Source: Sphagnum magellanicum
Taxonomy: Eukaryota > Streptophyta > Sphagnopsida > Sphagnales > Sphagnaceae
Assembly (NCBI GenBank): GCA_021904315.1
Contig: CM038915.1
Location: 2,480,001-2,544,000 of the forward strand
Length of the DNA stretch: 64,000 nt
Reading direction: 5' to 3'
The position numbers and the translations under genes are program-made. The notes beneath the pieces are model-generated. The model was not told the origin of the DNA and did not search any database. It was given only the letters and a program-made list of their open reading frames with translations. Of the stretch, positions 25,061-35,999 are shown piece by piece. Every line of letters starts with the position of its first letter. The first letter of the stretch is position 1.

Positions 25061-25879
25061 GTATTTAAGTCTAGGTCTAAAACTTTTACAACCAAAATTT
25101 AGCCTTTTGGGTGGAGCCTATGTGATTAGCTCTTCCTATATGCCAATTGAAAAAATTGAATGTGTTTATTATACCAAACCAACTTACTTATATAGTTTTT
25201 AAACTTGAAAAGGAAGACAAACAATATATGGGATAAATTTTTAGTTGTAGCTTAGTCGCATAGTTATAACCTAGTTGCAACTATTCCTTAGCACATACTA
25301 TTACATAACCTACCTACTAAGTAATATAAATTTTTACTAAGTACCTATTTGGATAGTATTTGTTTTAAGTACATATTAAATAACCTTTAGATACTTATTT
25401 ATTTAAAAAGCATATTTAGATAACCTCTAAATAATTATTTAAATAGTTTATTAAGTAGCTAATGGGTATGTAGGTATATACCTAGTAGAAATTAGCCAAA
25501 ATGTAACCACTTCATTTGCAATTACATGCGATTTATAATCATTTGCAACTAAATTTAAGAATATTTACAATTATAAGATTAAATTTCAACTATTTTGGTC
25601 ATTCTTATAACTATGATGCAATTATTGAAAACTTCATCGTATTAGTTGGATAGCTTTTAAGTTTATTTCATCCATGAATATATTGATATGTCCCATTAGT
25701 AACAATAGTCACCAAATTAGTCACATCCTAAAGGTATTATACAGTGACATAGGGGTGTATTTTTATGTATGTATTAAAATTATATTTACAATATATTACA
25801 TATATCATAAATATATAAATTTGTGTGGATATTAATTATGTGTATGCATGTATATTGTTCATATAATGAATTTAAAATT

Positions 25880-26650
25880 AATATTTGAATTTCAAGTTTT
25901 AAATATGATTTTTTTGATTTTTAAATTTTATTCAAAATATATATGTTTGACTATAAAATTATAATTCAAATTATGAAAATTATATTTAAACATTAAAATC
26001 GATGTTTCAATTATGAGAATTGCTACTAGAATTCATTATATATATATATATAATTTTAAAAAATTTGAATCTAAATTTTTTATTTTAATTCTAAAAATTA
26101 TTATTGGAATTCTTTGTTTAAATATTTGAATTTCAAAAAAACTATTTGAATTTGAAAATGTATATTTCAATTCTTTAAAGAATTAATTGAATTTGAAATT
26201 TCATATTTGAATCTGAAATTTGCTATTTCAATTCCTTAAAAAATTATTTGAATTTTTTAATTTATTTAAATTCAAAAAGCTTATTTGATCTAAATTTTGA
26301 TATTTGAATTCTAAATTAGTATTTTCGATTCTAGCAATTAATATTTAAATTTTGAGTTTTAAAATTTAATTTTAAAAACTTATTTGATTTGAAACTTGAA
26401 ATTGCAATTCCAAATTATTATTTTGGATTCTTAAAATTAATATTTCAATTCATAATTTTTTTAATTGAGTCTAAAACTGGAGATTTCAATTTTGAATCTG
26501 AAAATTGACATTTCAATTCTGAAAATTTTTATTTAAATTCAAAGACTTATTTCATCTAAAAAATGATATTTGAATTCTGAATTGTTTTTTTGGAATCTAA
26601 AATTAATATTTCAATTCCAGAAATTATTGATTGAGTTTTAAAGTTTTTTT
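25880..26650. repeat. AT-rich array built of a degenerate 'atttgaatt' theme
   Basis: Variants of 'tatttgaattctaaa' and 'atatttcaattctgaaa' recur every 20-35 bp over about 770 bp, in alternating 'ttgaatt' and 'ttcaatt' forms. It looks like an eroded minisatellite. There is no open frame. Confidence 0.6.
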
Positions 26651-26659
26651 CTACTAGTG

Positions 26660-29300
26660 TTATCCATAATGAATAAATTATTATATTTATTACTTATTAA
26701 ATAAAATAAACCATTATTTTTAAAACATATTTTTTACATTTTATATTTTATATTCTTACAATAAAAGAAATTAATTGCTCTAATTAATGTTACATTAGTT
26801 TAAAATCATTGTAATTATTTCAGATAAGAATTAATTATAGTATAAGCATAATAATTTTTTAATTGAACATAGTTATTCACAATTTTTAATTTATAACTTT
26901 AAATCTGAATTAAATTTTTTGAAAGATTATAATATAGTTAAAATAATTATTGTAATGATTTTAATTTTAGGAATTATTATAAAGTAATTTAATTTTTTAT
27001 TTTTAAGAATTATGTAAGTACTTATCTATGATAAAAAAATTTACAATAATAAATGTAATTATATAGTATTGAATGTAACTATTTTAATTATTTTTTTTGA
27101 AAATTGTGTACGAAATTTTCTTAGTAACAATTGTTCATTCATTATTTACAATTTGAAAAAAAATTAAAATACTTATTTATTAAAAAAATTAAATTTACAT
27201 TAATTTTGTTATCTATAATTCAACTAGATATATAAAAATAGTAAAATGTTTTAGTTTTTTATTTATCTTTGAGTTATGTATTAATGACTTGTGAAAATCT
27301 AGATAATTAGTTAGTTAAATATTAATAAATTATTATTTATTTGAATAGTTAATAATGAATACTTAATATTTGTAATGTATAATTTATATTTTAAATATAT
27401 ATTAAATTTAATCATTATTAATTAAATGGTTATCTAATTATGTAATACTTGAACTATTCATAAATCTAAAAACTAAGAACAAAAGGCATGAAGAAAATTT
27501 TGGAATTGCCATTTATTTTGTGAAGAAATTGCAACTTTAAAATTTATCCCATATTGTTTATTTTCCATTTTTATTTTGAACAATATATAAACAAGGGGTG
27601 TGGTCATCAAATTCCACAATAAAAAAGTTATGCACATGGGATGAACGAATCAAAAAGTTTAACCCAAAATAAAAAAATAAATTATGCATAATTTTAAACT
27701 ATTAACTTCCCCAACTTACTTATCTACTTAATTAGGTAGGTACATAGTATGACCTACCCACCTAGGTCAACCTATGTACCTACCTACTTAAATACCTACT
27801 TATATGAGTAGGTATTTAACCTAGGAAAGTAGACCTACCTACCTACCTTTCTACCTAAGAAGGTAGGTAGGTAGGTATGTAGCCTAGGTTTGTAGGCACC
27901 TATTTATGTACGTACCTAAACACCTACCAACCTAATATGAATATTTTGTATTAAATTCATCTTAAGGTGCCACATTGGGCATTTTGTCCTCATGTGTAGT
28001 TCGTCAACATTCTTATCTCACATGGACAATACTTCTTCCTCCTTCCTTTTAGTATCTTTTAGCGAGTTTTGGTGAGTTTTGACAAGAAAGTTATGCAAAT
28101 ATGTGGGGACATTATGGGTCTAGGATCATTGGAATTTTTTTAAGGCCCTTTAATGAAGTGTTAGGTTTAACTATTGGTATCCTTTGGTGATATAAGGCTT
28201 CTTTTTACGGAAGATTATGTCCAATTTGTTGTTTTAGGGAGTTGGGTTTTATGACACACTCCCAAATTCCTTAATAGGTTCAAATGTGAGTCCAAGGTGA
28301 ACACAACGAAAGAATGAGGAGTTGGGATATGCTCTTTAATTCGCAGCATTTTGCGAGTAGAAGGGCATGTTGAAGCTTCGGGATAGGGATCATGAAGAGT
28401 GACAAGTAAATCAATTACTCACACAGACCTGCACAAACCAAACAACAAGTTGGTTAATGCATAGTTGAAGCATTTTCGTTGCATGGATGAACCACAAACA
28501 AACATAGATTCATAAGACTCACCACGGCTTGAACTTGGGGGAAGCCACCACCTTCTCCCTTATAGTATTTTCTGTGCTTAATCATGGGGCTAGCACCCAA
28601 ATGTCATTTTGTCCCGAGACTCCCAAGTTGGAATCCCAAAATTCCCCATATTAAAACTCTCGTGATTTTGGAAGCCCATAACTTTATGTGCAGACCTTCG
28701 ATTGAAATGAAGTTTAAAGCAAAGTTTAACTTTCGCCAAGAGCTTTCCAACAGTATGTGACATGACACCCGCAAATAAAGGTTTATCCCAACTTTTAATG
28801 GTTGGGAATCAAACTGCCATTTTGACTCTCGACCTTTCTTTTGGCCATAACTTATGTTTTAAATACCCAAGTGAGTCATATGAGCCTAGTTTAAACATCT
28901 ACATTTCAAAAGCTTTCCAATGGTATAAGGAATTCTTCGATCCAATGAGTTTTGACCCCTACAATTGCCTTTTAAAAATTTGAAAGTCCATCCAAACTCT
29001 AACTCCCAAAGTGGGAGTTCACTTATGAGTGTGGGGGTTCATTCTTTCACATTCTCTTACACTCCTGAGAGCATGAAATGTGATTCTTGGGTTTCATTCT
29101 TGGCCCGCACCTTCACAAACCTTTGCTTTGGTCGTGAGCCCAAGGTTAGGGTTATGACACTGTGGTGGTTTTGTTTTTATGCGTTAAGTTTCGTATTTTT
29201 TATAAACCCGTTTTGGAAGAATATGTTTCTTAGGTTGATGGGGGCCCACACTTGTTTCAATCACGTTTATGTGTAATGCAAGATGACTTTCTTCTTACGG
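26660..29300. other. Very AT-rich, then repeat-like intergenic DNA without a recognisable gene
   Basis: 26660-27550 is extremely AT-rich with no coding potential. 27940-29300 is less AT-rich and has the patchy look of a decayed transposon, but I found no terminal repeats and no conserved protein motif. Open frames at 28762-28983 and 28965-29276 are unassigned. Confidence 0.45.
27714..27935. repeat. CCTA/TAGG tetranucleotide tract with a strong hairpin
   Basis: The tract switches strand in the middle. 27833-27852 (ACCT repeats ending CTTTCT) pairs with 27858-27876 (AGAAGG then TAGG repeats), giving a 19-bp stem with one bulged base and a five-base loop. Confidence 0.8.
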
Positions 29301-29439
29301 CTAGGAAGATGCACCTTTCTTTCAAAAATCTGACAATTATCGGCATCATAAGTTTATAGACATCTTTGATGAACATCCACCATGACATATCCTTTAAGTC
29401 TATTTTGGAAGATGATTTTATTTCCTTAGCACCCAAAAC

Positions 29440-29815
29440 CCACATTTGTTTTTGTTCGGGCAAGGGGGCAAGGCTATGGTTGTTAGGTCATTTATCTATT
29501 TGTTTTGCATTGCACATTCTACTTTCATCTCAGTGTTACGTTTTTGTTTTGGTTTGATTTTGCTTTCGACATCTAATTTTTTCACATGTGAGTGTGGACA
29601 TAGGTTGGACGCATTTGGCATGCATTTAATTCATTGCCTATTTAGAGGTCAACAAATAACCACACATGATACCATTTGAGATGTCATGTATGCCCTTGCT
29701 TGAAAAAGTGAGCACATTGTATGGAGAAAACGATGGCGCACCTTTATATTAAGAGTTTCATTACAAGCTGATCTTCACATGACCTGAGAGAATCAAGTCT
29801 TTGTTGTTGATGTGG
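29440..29815 (+). pseudogene. Degraded non-LTR retrotransposon (LINE) fragment, reverse transcriptase C-terminal region
   Basis: Read with one frameshift near 29500, the strand gives 'GKGARLWLLGHLSI', then 'STFISVLRFCFGL', then 'CECGHRLDAFGMHLIHC' and 'THDTI*DVMYALA*K'. A C-x-C-G-x3-D-x-FG-x-H-x3-C pattern followed by 'HD-x-IRD' is typical of the region after the reverse transcriptase in plant LINE-type ORFs. Three in-frame TGA codons (29677, 29701, 29785) sit where Arg would be expected in at least the first two. The LINE assignment rests on recalled motif shape, not a search. Confidence 0.55.
29457..29500 (+). repeat. Left arm of a short inverted duplication
   Basis: 'caagggggcaaggctatggt' with following 'tgttaggtcat' recurs in reverse complement at 30070-30115 with a 4-bp insertion. 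This suggests a second, oppositely oriented fragment of the same decayed element. Confidence 0.8.
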
Positions 29816-30069
29816 TGGTTACTAACTTGCTAGAACCATTACATTAACATCCTCCTTAATTTCCATTGAATCTTGTGTTGCAAATCCAACAAAAGTCCAC
29901 AAGCATGTATCAACTTTTGTCATGCACATGGGGGGTGTCATCCTCCATTTCCATTGAAATGCACTAGAGAGACAAAATTGGTTGCACCCACAAAAGCAAA
30001 ATATTCGAAACCATGACCATTTACACATGGATCCGAAACCTCTTTATCAAGCACATTCTCTTTAAGGAA

Positions 30070-30115
30070 TATATGGCCTAACAACCAACCATAGCCTTGC
30101 CCCCTTGCAATGTTC
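30070..30115 (-). repeat. Right arm of a short inverted duplication
   Basis: Reverse complement of the 29457-29500 arm. The minus-strand frame across 29938-30177 is open for 79 codons but is not recognised. Confidence 0.8.
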
Positions 30116-30755
30116 AAAGAGCCAATGTGCCAAGCTTTATGCGTACTAACAGCAAATGTTCCAAAAGGATGGTGCAATCAAGAAGCTCAATGTATCTAAA
30201 CAGTCCAACCTACTTTTTACACAAGTGAATCTCCCTCATGTTAGCACTTTTCAAGCTCCAAATGCAAGAAGGCAATCCTATGGCATTGTTGCTCAAGCTA
30301 TTATTGTTTGGGAGCTGTTCCAGTCCAACCAACCCATCATTCCTAGAATTTGTTGGCATTTTGAAAGGCATGAACTGAAATTGTCAGGCAAAACCCAAAG
30401 GAAATCTGAGACAAAGCCAAATGGTAACCACACTGCATGAGATTCCCAACCCACTGGTTGAAAATTGAGAAATTAGACAACGAGTATATGTTATGTAATG
30501 TACAAGTCAAAAAAAATGCAAGTCTGCAGACTGGCACTGGAAAAGCAGAAAAACCAAACACGATCCATCTACAAACAACACCCTTTGCAAAGTCCTCTAA
30601 ATACTATGAACAGACACTTACACACTCTTTCTAAACAGTGAAATTGAGCCAAGCTCAATTGAGTCTCAGAACATCTAAGAGTACATGAGGAAGTTACAAT
30701 GAAAGCTGCTCTGCAGTTTACATCCCAAGGATACTGAAGCTTCCTCCATGGCAGT

Positions 30756-30780
30756 GGGGTGGTTTCACAAGGAGCATTTT
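30756..30780 (-). other. Degenerate counterpart of the H1 3' hairpin, after H1 copy A
   Basis: Read on the minus strand, the sequence about 31-55 nt after the H1-A stop (AAAATG, CTCCTTGTGAAA, CCACCC) aligns almost without gaps with the hairpin of copy C (TAAATG, GTGTTTCTGAACA, CCACCC). Several left-arm changes and a one-base deletion in the right arm abolish the stem. Confidence 0.6.
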
Positions 30781-30811
30781 GGGTTTTCCAAACTTGGGGC
30801 ATGTGAATGCC

Positions 30812-32453
30812 TCACTTCTTTGCTTTTTTTGCTGGAGATGCAGCTGTTTTACTTGCTTTACCAGGCTTCTTTGCATTCACAGTCTTGGGCTTGGCTGTTT
30901 TGAGTGATTTTGGTGACTTCTTCACCACTGGTACTTTCTTTGGAGCAGTCTTTCTCACAGCAGCAGGTTTTCTTACAGGAGCAGTCTTCTCTTCATCTTT
31001 CTTGGTTGCAGCAGGCACCTTACTCTTAAAAGCAGCTTTTGGAGCAATAGCTGGCTTCTTCTTGAGAGATTTTGGAGCTTTCACTGGCTTAGCAGCTGCG
31101 GTTGTCTTCTTCACCCGACCTGCAGGCTTTTTGACCACTTTGGTAGGCTTGGGGGCTTTGGTCTGCTCCCCTTCCTTCACATCCTTGATCAATGCCACAG
31201 GCTTGGTTGCCTTAGTTGGTTTCTTGAGTTCATCAGAGAGCTTGAAGGAGTTCTTCACCTTGAAGACCTTTCCCTGCTTCGTCAAGTTCCGGAGTTGGAT
31301 GGACAAGGTCTTCTTGAAGTTTGGGGGCAAACCAGTCTTGTATGTGTCCTCAAGATACTTGGCAATCGCATATTGGCTTGACCCTGTCCTCTCCTTCAAG
31401 CTTCCAATCGCCTCCTTTACCATCTGGAGCAAACAACCCCAACATGAACCCTCTCCAACCAGTTATGCCCATTCATGGGTAGCCTATCATGGGTACCATC
31501 TAGCATGCAGTATGCATCTAGCCAAGCTCAAACAGCATGAAAGGCAGCAAAGAAGCACTACCAGCAACAAGATTGGCTTGATACGGAGAGTCACCTGCAC
31601 ACTTACTATAGACAAGCCTTAGCATTTCATTGTCAATTTTAGGAACCCATGTTGCAATGCAATTTTTTTCCCCACAAACTCACTCTTGCAAATTGGCAAA
31701 CCTTTTCTACATCAGAGATGAGAAAGCATGACTGCCAAGAACAACAGGATGGAAATGCACAACTTTGGCACAGTGAGGAAGCTCAAGCACCTAAAGCAGA
31801 CCCCATAGAAATAAAGTAAAAAAGGAAAAATGAAGAAATGGAAAGCCACTGATTGTGGACATATTCTTCACATGCAAGACAAAGATGTGGAAACACTCAA
31901 TTTGCCATGTCAAAACTGCTGCAAAGGCACATAGGAAAGAGAGACAGCCCTAGTGCAACAAAACAAACTCCAAGAAAACAAAATCATTCTGTTGAAGCAT
32001 AGTCCTCTTGAAGCAAATCATATTCAGAGGACAACAGAGGGCCGCACAATTGGGGACCCATCAACCCTTCAGTTCCAGAGTTCCACTTGTGCACACATGT
32101 CTTGACAAAACTGCTCATGGCAGAAAAAATGAGAACCAGATTGTGATGTGCAAATTAAGCTTGAGAAGGAAAAGCTTGAAAAATCTATGGAATTTAGAAA
32201 GTGGAGAGGGTTGAAGGGAGGGAGAGAGGGAGAGAAACATACATACCAGGAGATAAGGTGGGTGAGTGATGGAGACTTTGTCAGTTTTGGCAACCTTGGG
32301 TTTCTTGGGTTTCTTCTCCTTGGGAGCTTTCACCTTCTTCTCCTTGGCAACTTTCTCAGGTTTGTCCTCCGGCTTCACCTCTTCAACCACTGTCTCGGAG
32401 GCCACTACCACCTCCTCAACTACCAGTACGGTATCAGTTGTTGAAGTAGCCAT
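30812..32453 (-). CDS. Linker histone H1, copy A (272 aa, two exons)
   Basis: Exon 1 is 32453-32247 (69 codons) and exon 2 is 31423-30812, with an 823-bp intron (GTATGT...CAG) between codons, exactly before 'MVKEAIG'. The N-terminus is acidic and then Lys-rich ('KEKKVKAPKEKKPKKPK'). The globular winged-helix domain spans residues 64-131 ('HPPYLL', 'GSSQYAIAKYLE', 'LPPNFKKTLSIQLRNLTKQG'). The tail is rich in Lys, Ala and Pro with an SPK site. H1 binds linker DNA at the nucleosome dyad and compacts chromatin. The start is the first ATG in frame with the conserved N-terminal block. The protein is closest to copy C (shared 'KNSFKLSDELKKP') and has the shortest tail of the three. It stands alone, 18 kb from the other two and on the opposite strand. 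Confidence 0.96.
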
Positions 32454-33000
32454 TGCAAGCAAGCAAGAACCAACCCCAAACCAAAAACACCACGCACTTT
32501 TGCAAAATGCCAAACCGAACCTCTTACAAAACACCAACACACAGACAGCCAACCACAGAAAGCACAGCAGGGCAAAGATATCTCTGCAACTCAAGACCTT
32601 GGAATGCGGGACTGGAAGCAACAGCCTAGGGTATAGAAAAACAACAAAACACGGAAACAAGAGGGGAAGTATAGGGGGAGTCACACAAACCACGGTTTTA
32701 AACGACGTAAAAGCCACAAATTTGCAAATAAAAACAGAACCCAATGACGAGAAGGACCACGGCGACACACAATGAAGCTCAAGATGCACGAAAGATGAAG
32801 ACAAAACGCGAGACCAAGACGGAGAGAAGCAAGTGGGAGTTGCGCAACAATCCTCTCGTCCTCGCTTCCTCTCCCCTCACTCTCCTGCCTGTCCGCGTTC
32901 CCATCACTGTTCTCCCGATTGTTCCCATCTTCCGGTTCCCCGAGTTCCCTTCATGCATTGCCCATTATACTAATGGTGTATTCACACTTGATGTTAAGTC
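32454..33000 (-). promoter_or_regulatory. Upstream region of H1 copy A
   Basis: Composition is markedly richer in GC at 32560-32960 than in the flanks. A CCAAT pentamer on the plus strand at 32741-32745 (ATTGG in the gene's sense) lies about 290 bp before the start codon; B and C also have an ATTGG in sense. The CCGTCGGA/TCCAACG pair of copies B and C is not found here. No clear TATA box. Confidence 0.4.
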
Positions 33001-35700
33001 AGTGTTAAATGAAAATCTAGGTGGCATCCTAGGTGGCACCCAATGTTGAATGAGCGATAGCTTAATGTTAAGCAAAGGTTAGCTTAATATAAAATCTTCA
33101 AGAAAAATAAGTTAAGTCCTTAATGACTAGCATGGTGTTAGTGGACTCAAAACTAGAGTCCCTAACACCAAGTGTGAATGCACCTGAAGAATCGTCTAAT
33201 GTATGTACATATTAAAGGTTAACTCACACCTAGGGTTAGGTTATCCTCTTTATCAGTAGTATGCTAGTTTATAGATATTTGTTAGAGTCATGTTCATAAG
33301 GACAATGAAATAAAGTTATCTTACTTTACTCGTGACAATTAAATCAAGTAGACCTCAGTTTAGACATTGAGTTAGGTAAAGTCTACTTACCAAACACTTA
33401 CTATCATCGTTCATGATACTCATCTTCAATAATGAATTGTTGTCGATAATGAATTGACATGAGTTTTTTTTTGTCATTGCAAAGAGTGTTTTAACTTCAA
33501 TTTGTAACTTGATTTTTTTAAAAGCTTTGTAGGAATTTTTTACACTAACATAAGCTTTTGTTAATCGTTACAAGAAGCTTTATAGGTTCTTATCGAAACT
33601 TCCTTTGTTGAAGTCACTTTCCTCTTCTAATCTACTTTGTTGATTTGCATTTTCATTTGGAACATCTTTGAAATTTGTAGCAAGTTTGTTCCATTGGCAC
33701 ATGTCCTCAATGTCTTCTTTTACTCTTTGCAACACTTTTATCAACATTTCATACTCAGTGTTTGTTGGCATGTGTTTGTAATTTATAATGTGCATTAACA
33801 TGCATGTGTTTTACAATGTTTATACTCAAACTTCATCATGCATGTGTATTCTAAAGTGTTCATATTTAGAATTCATCAATGTGTGTGTGCTATAAAGTTT
33901 TGCAATGTATTTTTTCATCAAGGTTTTGTTTTGCTTCATTTGTTCTTTGAAGAACTTGCATTGGACCTCCTTGCATTTTGATTTTTATTTATAATGTTAA
34001 ATTTGATCTTTGTTCAATGTCACAAGGTCATTAAAGATCATTCTTCTTGCACAATTTTTTCAACTTGTAATTCAAACACATGACTTGTTGATCCTTGGTT
34101 ATGTGAATACAAAGTCTACATTCAAATTATTGGATTTTGTAAATGAGTTGAAATATTTTTCTTTGAATGATGACACATGCATGGATTGACTTTTTTTCAT
34201 AATTATATGATATTTTTATGTCATTAATTTTCTTTTGAGTCAAAATTTAAGTGAATGATTAAGTGAAAGCAAGGTTGACAACTTAGTTTTTTTAGTCTTT
34301 TATAACACAATACAACAACAAGAAGTGGATTGAACATTTTTAGGTTAGCAAGTCTTTGATGAGGTATTTAACAAAAAGATTGGAATTTCAAACGAGAAAG
34401 AAGGATATCATGTATATATCTATTGTTCTAATGAGAATCAAAGTAACATGTTCATTATACAATCTTGCACATGCATCTAAATACTTGCAATAAAGTGAAT
34501 TTTGCACAATTGGAAAGTCTTTGGTCTTACACAAATTTGTACATGTGATGAATGAAATTTTCAAAAACTAAATTCAATGGGCTAAAAGAGACAATTTGTC
34601 ACGTGATGCATGGGTTCAAGGAGTTATTAACCTTGCAAAGTATCCAAGGGGCCATTGACATTATTCAAATTCATATTCAAAAGTTGAATATTCCTTTTGC
34701 AAGTGATAAATACTCCTTCAAATGCAATGCATATAACATGTAGCTACAAACAATTGTTGATCAAAGGAAACAAATTTTTTGACATTTTTGTCAGGATGCC
34801 AAGGTTTATGAACAACCCAAGGATGTTGTGTTTATTTTTGAATTACTAGATGGTTATGTATTGGGAGATTTATTTTGTGAATGTAATTCACATGAAGGCA
34901 TCAAACTCAACATAATTAGGGGGAAAAACTATTCTTAAATGATAGTAATTACCATCATAAGGCAAAATAATCAAAATTAATTATGGAGTAAATTAAATGA
35001 AATTAAAAAATTACTCAAGTTAAAAGGTAAATATCTTAATCTAGTTAGCTTAATGGGCATCCTAGTAATTATTTAATTACTATTGATGGATATTTACTTA
35101 CCATTCTTTAGTTATTAGGGGATGAAATTATTTGGGTTTTAATCCTTATAAATAAATTTATTGGTGTGAGTTTGCCAATCAATTAGGAGATGTGATAGAA
35201 ATATGAATAGAGGCCTAAAATGGAGGAAGGGTTGAGGTGTGTGGTTTGTGCAATGGGACCTTGTGAGTTCTTTCTACTTGTTAACCTTTCCTCATATTCA
35301 TTTTTTGTTCATGTATGTTGTTTTTTGTGAGGTTTAGAAGGGAGATTTAGAAGGGAAACATAAGATATTAATGGAGGGGGAAGATTTTACTTATGTGAAG
35401 AAACAATGGAATGGAAGATGGAAGGTTATATCATAACTTTTTGGTTTTGTTTTGATTTCTTGAATGCAATGAGAGTAGTTGGTATTACTTTACTATGAAA
35501 TATTGTAGCTTTTAATTAAGTTTCTTTTCATCTTTCACTTCTTGGAATGTTTATTAGAAATTAGTCACTAGACGATAGTTACAATAGGATAGTAAATGTA
35601 GTAGAAGGCAACTAGTGAGAGGCAACAATTACACAAGTGAAAGCAACACATTAATAATGTATTTTCTATGACAAATGCATTATCCAAAGATTGGAAGGTA
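33001..35700. other. Intergenic AT-rich DNA, nothing recognised
   Basis: No open frame longer than about 75 codons, no RNA gene and no terminal repeats visible. Confidence 0.5.
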
Positions 35701-35703
35701 GAA

Positions 35704-35993
35704 TTACTTTCCAACCTTCCATTTCCAATTTAGATTTTCTCTAGGAAATGTATTTTCAAAAGTGTTCTTAATTTTTTTTCTAAAAATAGGACTACCTTCC
35801 AATGGGCAATCCCTTCCTAGATGTTTCTCCATGTTTTATTGTTTAATTACTTTCCAACCTTCCATTTCCAATTTAGATTTTCTCTAGGAAATGTATTTTC
35901 AAAAGTGTTTTTTAAATTTTTTCTAAAAATAGAACTACCTTCCAATGAGCAATCCCTTCCTAGATGTTTTTCCATGTTTTGTTGTTTACTTTT
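35704..35993. repeat. 143-bp tandem duplication (two copies)
   Basis: 'ttactttccaaccttccatt' begins at 35704 and again at 35847. The copies stay aligned through 'ctaccttccaatg' and 'atgtttttccatgttttgttg' and differ at few positions, so the duplication is recent compared with other repeats here. Confidence 0.9.
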
Positions 35994-35999
35994 TTACTC

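Noticed and set aside
30807-31622. 271-codon plus-strand open frame opposite H1 copy A
   Set aside because: It is the antisense of the Lys/Ala-rich H1 tail, whose codon pattern keeps the opposite strand open; composition (Phe/Leu/Ala/Gly) and lack of motifs mark it as a shadow.
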